From Bacteroidales bacterium UBA755 (GTDB taxonomy: Bacteria; Bacteroidota; Bacteroidia; Bacteroidales; UBA932), in assembly GCA_002297815.1 (NCBI GenBank), contig DBKH01000045.1:2120-10493 (forward strand): DNA of 8,374 bases, read 5' to 3'. The position numbers and the translations under genes were made by a program. The number at the start of each line of letters is the position of its first letter. Positions within the stretch are counted from its first letter, which is position 1. Below the pieces are notes generated by a model. The model was not told the origin of the DNA, ran no database searches, and saw only the letters and a program-made list of their open reading frames with translations. Shown here piece after piece: positions 5,007 to 8,374 of this stretch.

Positions 5007-6772
5007 TACAAAGTCAATTTAGAAATACTATTAATTTCCACGTCATGCTTACAGCGCTCAAAACAGCGCGAGACCTCCTGAAAATAACGCTGCTGAATCT
5101 TTGTCTGTGGTGCCACAAAAGGCATTTCCTTAACAGCATGAAGGAGTTCTGCCAAGAAGAATGTTGGGGATGTAGCTCGATCTATCATCAAAACAATATT
5201 GGTGTCCGCACCATACTGGTGAAGTTTTCGAAGGTTAACTCTGAAATTTTCGTATCGATGCAGAGACACACGCTTGGCAATCAATATTAACGCGTCCGTC
5301 AAATACTGATCTCCGAATTTAAGATAGTAACAGAATAGTAATGATTCTATCACGTCTCTATACCATTTATGCGTCTCCATATCCAGACGATGAATGGAAT
5401 AGTAGGCGTTCGTAGCCGAGAATGACATAAATCGACTTAAGATTGTATCAACGTACGCAAAGAAGTGCGCCCCTCCCTGAATGGATTCATTCCAATAAAA
5501 CCGCTCTCCAAAAGGAGGAATCTCTGAAATTAATGGCGCCGCCTCATACTCGTGCTTCACATTATATTTCGCTTTGTCATCCCATGATTGCATCCGAATC
5601 CAATGCCTTAATCTAAAAACATATAGAGACAAAGAACGCACATATGCTCTCTCATCCTCACTATCAGCCTCATCTCCCGCCAAAATCATCTTGTCCCATT
5701 TCTTTGCCAGGTGCATTGATTGATACGGATTTTCTGTAATGAAACGAAGATGATGTGCTTTCAACAGATCAAAATCAGACAAGGCTTTACCTCGTGAATT
5801 CTCATTAGAGAAGAAAGTATAGGCCAAATCTATTGAAGAATCATTCAATATAAGCACATTAAACTCGATTTTGTTCCAAAGCCTTTCTGCCAGAGCACGC
5901 CTTTCAGAGCGCCTTACACCAGATAATATGTTCCTAATTAAGTACTTGTTATAAGCTATATAGTCCTCAGCGAGTTTTGATTGGTAGGTCTCACCTAAAA
6001 GAGAAATGCCCTCGATATGTAAAGCTGAAAGTATCAAAGACAAGGTGACAAGGCGTTGTTGTCCATCAATTATTTGGAAAGAATCATCAACCCTCTGAAG
6101 TATAACGGTTCCAAGACGGTATTTCCCATCTAAATTCTGGATATCATCCCAAAGTACACGAATTGTCTTTTCATCCCAGCAATATATTCTCTGATAATCC
6201 GGGATTCGAAGATTTAGATTGAGAAGCTGCAATAATGTCAAGGTGTAGAGATCCACATCATTGTTGTTGTATTCAAGAGGGACGGAAACTTTTGCCAACG
6301 TCCCATTCTCTTGTTCAATTTGGAAATACTCCTGTATCGCCCGATCAAAGCGGTCCTGCATCTGCAAGAATATATTCTTGACATCATCCCATTCACGAAT
6401 TTGGTTAATATTACGACAGGCCATATAAGAATGGTGTTCTGTTATCCAAATATAATCCGAGTCATTCGGGAAACGGTCAAATAGATAAGCGGCCAAATCG
6501 CTAAAATTTTCTTCAGATGAAGAAGTCGGCTTCAATATCTGAAGTTCGATATAAGACGGCCATTCATCATCTTGGGCATGATCGTACAAAAGAACATACC
6601 GTACCTGAGTTGATGGATCTTGTTCCTGCAAAAGTGAACTTTTCAAAACCAAACAGCGGGACCACCAATTTCCTCCTCGTCCCCACCAATTGGAATATTT
6701 TTCTATAAAAGAGTCTGGAAACTCATTCTGAATCCACTCTTTTAGGTGGTTATTTATATACACAGAATCCAT
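5006..6772 (-). CDS. DUF262 protein with Trp-rich N-terminal extension and no DUF1524 nuclease
   Basis: This 588-residue protein has a full DUF262 core that starts late: IPDYQRIYCW (190-199), IIDGQQRLVTL (234-244) and, near 320-345, FFSNENSRGKALSDFDLLKAHHL, the family's conserved NSRG...DLLK segment. About 165 residues precede the core and I do not recognise them. They are rich in tryptophan (W13, W29, W30, W36, W37, W71) and could be a recognition or partner domain. The C-terminus is helical and lacks the IEHI and GNL motifs of DUF1524, so this subunit has no nuclease of that type. It probably acts with the next gene, whose start overlaps its stop. The pair resembles GmrS plus GmrD, except that the second protein carries its own DUF262. 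The ATG at 6772 is preceded by an A/T-rich leader without a Shine-Dalgarno site. No good -7 box was found directly upstream. Confidence 0.85.
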   Translation of the reverse strand: MDSVYINNHLKEWIQNEFPDSFIEKYSNWWGRGGNWWSRCLVLKSSLLQEQDPSTQVRYVLLYDHAQDDEWPSYIELQILKPTSSSEENFSDLAAYLFDRFPNDSDYIWITEHHSYMACRNINQIREWDDVKNIFLQMQDRFDRAIQEYFQIEQENGTLAKVSVPLEYNNNDVDLYTLTLLQLLNLNLRIPDYQRIYCWDEKTIRVLWDDIQNLDGKYRLGTVILQRVDDSFQIIDGQQRLVTLSLILSALHIEGISLLGETYQSKLAEDYIAYNKYLIRNILSGVRRSERRALAERLWNKIEFNVLILNDSSIDLAYTFFSNENSRGKALSDFDLLKAHHLRFITENPYQSMHLAKKWDKMILAGDEADSEDERAYVRSLSLYVFRLRHWIRMQSWDDKAKYNVKHEYEAAPLISEIPPFGERFYWNESIQGGAHFFAYVDTILSRFMSFSATNAYYSIHRLDMETHKWYRDVIESLLFCYYLKFGDQYLTDALILIAKRVSLHRYENFRVNLRKLHQYGADTNIVLMIDRATSPTFFLAELLHAVKEMPFVAPQTKIQQRYFQEVSRCFERCKHDVEINSISKLTL

Positions 6773-6810
6773 TCGTCTATTGTTTTAAATTTTGTATCTG
6801 AAATGCAGCC

Positions 6811-7029
6811 CTATTCCCAAAGCGTGGCACCGTCGCTCATTTTAGAATACCGGTTCTGGAAGACCATTGGAATAAAATAAGCAGCAGTCCCACGCGCAAT
6901 CCCACGAAGGGGATATGACGAGGGAAAATGTCCGCTTACTCTCTTCCACGTGGATTTTCCAGATTCGTATTCGAGAATAAACTTACACTTCCGTGTTCTC
7001 AAGTATGTCTTGCCAAGGTACACTATCAT
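6811..7029 (-). CDS. Doubtful small ORF upstream of the DUF262 pair
   Basis: A 72-codon frame from an ATG at 7029 to a TAG at 6811 encodes a basic, soluble-looking peptide (MIVYLGKTYL at its start, SDGATLWE at its end). I recognise no family, and there is no clear promoter directly in front of it. It overlaps, in another frame, a coding-like fragment ending at 6983; both are unlikely to be real. It could be a small gene of the defence operon, ending 38 bases before the DUF262 start, or a chance frame in relic DNA. Confidence 0.2.
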   Translation of the reverse strand: MIVYLGKTYLRTRKCKFILEYESGKSTWKRVSGHFPSSYPLRGIARGTAAYFIPMVFQNRYSKMSDGATLWE

Positions 7030-7117
7030 TCTTGAATATGCAAGGCTGCCGCTTATCTTTTTTCAAACTATCAGAAGCTCCCCCTTGAAGTGGTTCTGGT
7101 GATTCTTCAACGACAAA
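6983..7117 (-). pseudogene. Possible C-terminal gene fragment cut by the IS66-type end
   Basis: Directly beside the element end at 7119 a minus-strand frame reads FVVEESPEPLQGGASDSLKK, then RQPCIFKNDSVPWQDILE, to a TAA at 6983. The 44 residues look like natural protein, polar with a plausible amphipathic end. They contain no start codon, and the frame meets a stop (7124-7126) inside the element end. This fits the 3' tail of a gene whose front was lost when the element arrived. The family is not recognised, and a chance frame is possible. Confidence 0.25.
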
Positions 7118-7121
7118 GGTA
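7114..7121 (-). promoter_or_regulatory. Second -7 promoter element at an IS66-type end, reading towards the DUF262 pair
   Basis: TACCTTTG on the minus strand matches TAnnTTTG exactly. As at 2660-2667, its TAC comes from the element end and its CTTTG from the flank. It points towards the DUF262 operon, whose first ATG is about 340 bases away. No matching TTTG is seen at the -33 position. It is the only exact -7 match found between 6773 and 7125 on that strand, so it may drive the operon through a long leader. Confidence 0.4.
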
Positions 7122-7186
7122 ATTCAGCCAACCGCCATTTTGCGGCAGTGGCGAGTATCGATGCGGTTTCCGTGTATAAATATTAC
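7119..7186 (-). mobile_element. Solo IS66-type element end
   Basis: The plus strand starts GTAATTCAG at 7119, with the GTAA typical of IS66 ends. It shares GCCATTTTGCGGCAGTG with the relic end at 2665, at the same 15-base offset. Further in, TATAAATATTAC (7175-7186) matches TATGAATATTAC (2709-2720) at 11 of 12 bases. The spacing between these two blocks is 12 bases longer here. No transposition gene follows; the DUF4143-type ATPase gene begins 100 bases further on. The end points the same way as the one at 2665, so the two form direct repeats. Confidence 0.55.
7134..7150 (+). repeat. 17-base direct repeat, identical to 2680-2696
   Basis: GCCATTTTGCGGCAGTG occurs at 2680-2696 and 7134-7150 in the same orientation, each 15 bases inside a GTA element start and each preceded by CAAAG. 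The repeats flank about 4.4 kb containing the DUF262 pair and the IS66 gene relics. They could support deletion of the segment by homologous recombination, although the identity is short. Confidence 0.8.
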
Positions 7187-7235
7187 GAAACGCTTTCAGC
7201 CGTCCACCTTTCAAGAAGTGATTATATCCAAAATA

Positions 7236-7267
7236 TTCGCTTTTTCAAAAGTGATTTTGTATATTTG
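7236..7267 (+). promoter_or_regulatory. Promoter of the AAA ATPase gene
   Basis: TATATTTG at 7260-7267 matches TAnnTTTG exactly, and TTCG at 7236-7239 differs from the TTTG -33 element by one base, with a 20-base spacer. The ATG lies 19 bases after the -7 box, giving the short A/T-rich leader usual in Bacteroidota. Two similar tracts, TTCAAGAAGTGATT at 7210 and TTCAAAAGTGATTT at 7244, lie around it. Confidence 0.6.
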
Positions 7268-7286
7268 TAAAAATATCGGCACAATC

Positions 7287-8374
7287 ATGCAAAGTTCTGA
7301 CATACAGCCATTGGTGAACTACTACCACCGGAAGATCAAACAGGTGAATCTTAATTTTAAAAGATACCTTTTTAACCAAATCAACTGGGACGCCAGAATT
7401 ATCGGGATAAAAGGAGCCAGAGGAGTTGGAAAAACCACGTTGCTGCTTCAACGGATATTGGAGAAATACAAGGACATTGGCGATACGTTTTACATCACGT
7501 TGGATCATCTTTGGTTCAGAAACCATTCTCTTGAGGAACTGGTTGAATACCTTTACACCCACGGCATCACGGAAATCTACATTGACGAAGTCCACAAGTA
7601 TAAGGACTGGAGCCAGTCTCTGAAAACTTTCTACGACGAGTTCGCAGACTTGAGAATTGTATACACCGGTTCATCCATGCTTGAGATAGAAAAGTCAAGC
7701 ACTGACCTTGCAAGGAGGCAGACACCCTACCGCCTCGACGGGCTGTCTTTCAGGGAATATCTTAAATACACGGGGGCCCTTGAATATGAGCCGCTGCAAC
7801 TCTCGGACATCATTCAGAACCATGTCACCACAGCCATGGACATCTGCGGAAAGACAAAGATCCTCAAGATGTTTGATAAGTACCTGAAAATAGGATATTA
7901 TCCTTACTTCACCGATGCGAAGAATGATTTCCTGATAAGATTGGCAGAGACCGCCAAACTGGTGATTGAAAACGACTTGCCGGCAGTTCTTGATGTGAAT
8001 TACGCGACTATAGAGAAGACACAGAAACTTCTTATGATCATCGCGGAACACGTGCCGTTGCAACCGACCACCGAGAAGCTGGCGTCCGCGATAAGCTCGA
8101 CACGCGACTCGTGCCTGAAAATGATGTATATGCTTGACAGGGCCGCCATACTACGTCTTCTCACCACTGAGTTGAAGAGTCACAAAAGGCTTGTGAATCC
8201 GGATAAAATCTATCTTGACAACACAAATCTGATGTACGCTCTCGGCTCCAACGTCAATGAGGGCAATCTCCGAGAAACTTTTTTCTTCAACCAAGTCGGC
8301 AACACCCACGATGTCCGCTCAAGTCACGCTGGAGATTTCCTAATAGACGGAAAGCTGAGAGTGGAAGTAGGAGG
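7287..8374 (+). CDS. AAA family ATPase, DUF4143 type, 3' end outside the window
   Basis: The frame from the ATG at 7287 stays open to the window edge (362 codons). Walker A is GARGVGKT (43-50) and Walker B is EIYIDEVHKY (96-105; D100, E101). TGSSML (127-132) and LSFREYL (153-159) are motifs of the AAA_14/DUF4143 group common in Bacteroidota. RDSCLKMMYMLDRAAILRLL is the winged-helix-like part. The last visible residues, GDFLIDGKLRVEVGG, resemble the PD-(D/E)XK-like end of DUF4143, so probably only a few dozen residues are missing. The cellular role of this family is poorly known. It is transcribed away from the DUF262 pair by its own promoter, so it need not belong to that system. The start follows from the promoter spacing and the first in-frame ATG. 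Confidence 0.9.
   Translation, partial: MQSSDIQPLVNYYHRKIKQVNLNFKRYLFNQINWDARIIGIKGARGVGKTTLLLQRILEKYKDIGDTFYITLDHLWFRNHSLEELVEYLYTHGITEIYIDEVHKYKDWSQSLKTFYDEFADLRIVYTGSSMLEIEKSSTDLARRQTPYRLDGLSFREYLKYTGALEYEPLQLSDIIQNHVTTAMDICGKTKILKMFDKYLKIGYYPYFTDAKNDFLIRLAETAKLVIENDLPAVLDVNYATIEKTQKLLMIIAEHVPLQPTTEKLASAISSTRDSCLKMMYMLDRAAILRLLTTELKSHKRLVNPDKIYLDNTNLMYALGSNVNEGNLRETFFFNQVGNTHDVRSSHAGDFLIDGKLRVEVG

Noticed and set aside
7245..8063. Minus-strand frames opposite the AAA ATPase gene
   Set aside because: They lie antisense to a well-supported ATPase with Walker motifs and a promoter, and show no family features.
1..8374. CRISPR arrays, tRNA or rRNA genes
   Set aside because: No regularly spaced repeats, cloverleaf-like segments or rRNA sequence were seen by eye on either strand. 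A covariance-model search would be needed to exclude small RNAs.

Overview
The window most likely comes from a Bacteroidales (phylum Bacteroidota) chromosome or accessory region. The main evidence is promoters of the Bacteroidota type: a -7 element TAnnTTTG, in one case with a perfect TTTG and 19-base spacer. Genes lack clear Shine-Dalgarno sites and are preceded by A/T-rich stretches. The AAA ATPase, the FtsK sequences and the IS66-type relics look like those found in this group. Assignment below the order level is not possible from sequence alone.

Left part (1-2645, minus strand). Positions 1-222 hold no complete gene. They hold a perfect consensus promoter firing leftwards out of the window, a structured leader in front of it, and two similar 16-base palindromes behind it. 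Next come three genes read leftwards, probably one transcription unit. The first is a 184-residue protein with an FtsK gamma-like DNA-reading winged helix and an unrecognised C-terminal domain. It overlaps a calcineurin-like metallophosphoesterase by ATGA, and a short FtsK-like motor lacking both membrane segments and gamma domain follows. Motor and gamma modules that are normally one protein are therefore encoded separately, with a phosphoesterase between them.

Middle (2665-3105). A GC-rich, decayed IS66-family element retains the 3' part of tnpA, the 5' part of tnpB and one element end. The rest of tnpB and all of tnpC are missing. A -7 promoter box straddles the element end and points at the gamma-domain gene.

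Right-centre (3141-6772, minus strand). Two clearly AT-richer genes, overlapping as TAATG, each encode a DUF262 (ParB/GmrS-like) protein. The downstream one also carries a C-terminal DUF1524 (His-Me finger/HNH) nuclease domain. This is best read as a two-protein modification-dependent (type IV-like) restriction or anti-phage system. The first protein carries an unrecognised Trp-rich N-terminal domain of about 165 residues.

Right edge (6773-8374). A gene-poor stretch contains a second copy of the IS66-type end in the same orientation as the first, with broken coding remnants beside it. The DUF262 pair is thus bracketed by directly repeated IS66 ends. A good promoter then drives a rightward DUF4143-type AAA ATPase that runs off the window. 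The overall picture is an accessory island assembled around IS66 relics, with a probable defence module inserted beside a divided FtsK-like locus.
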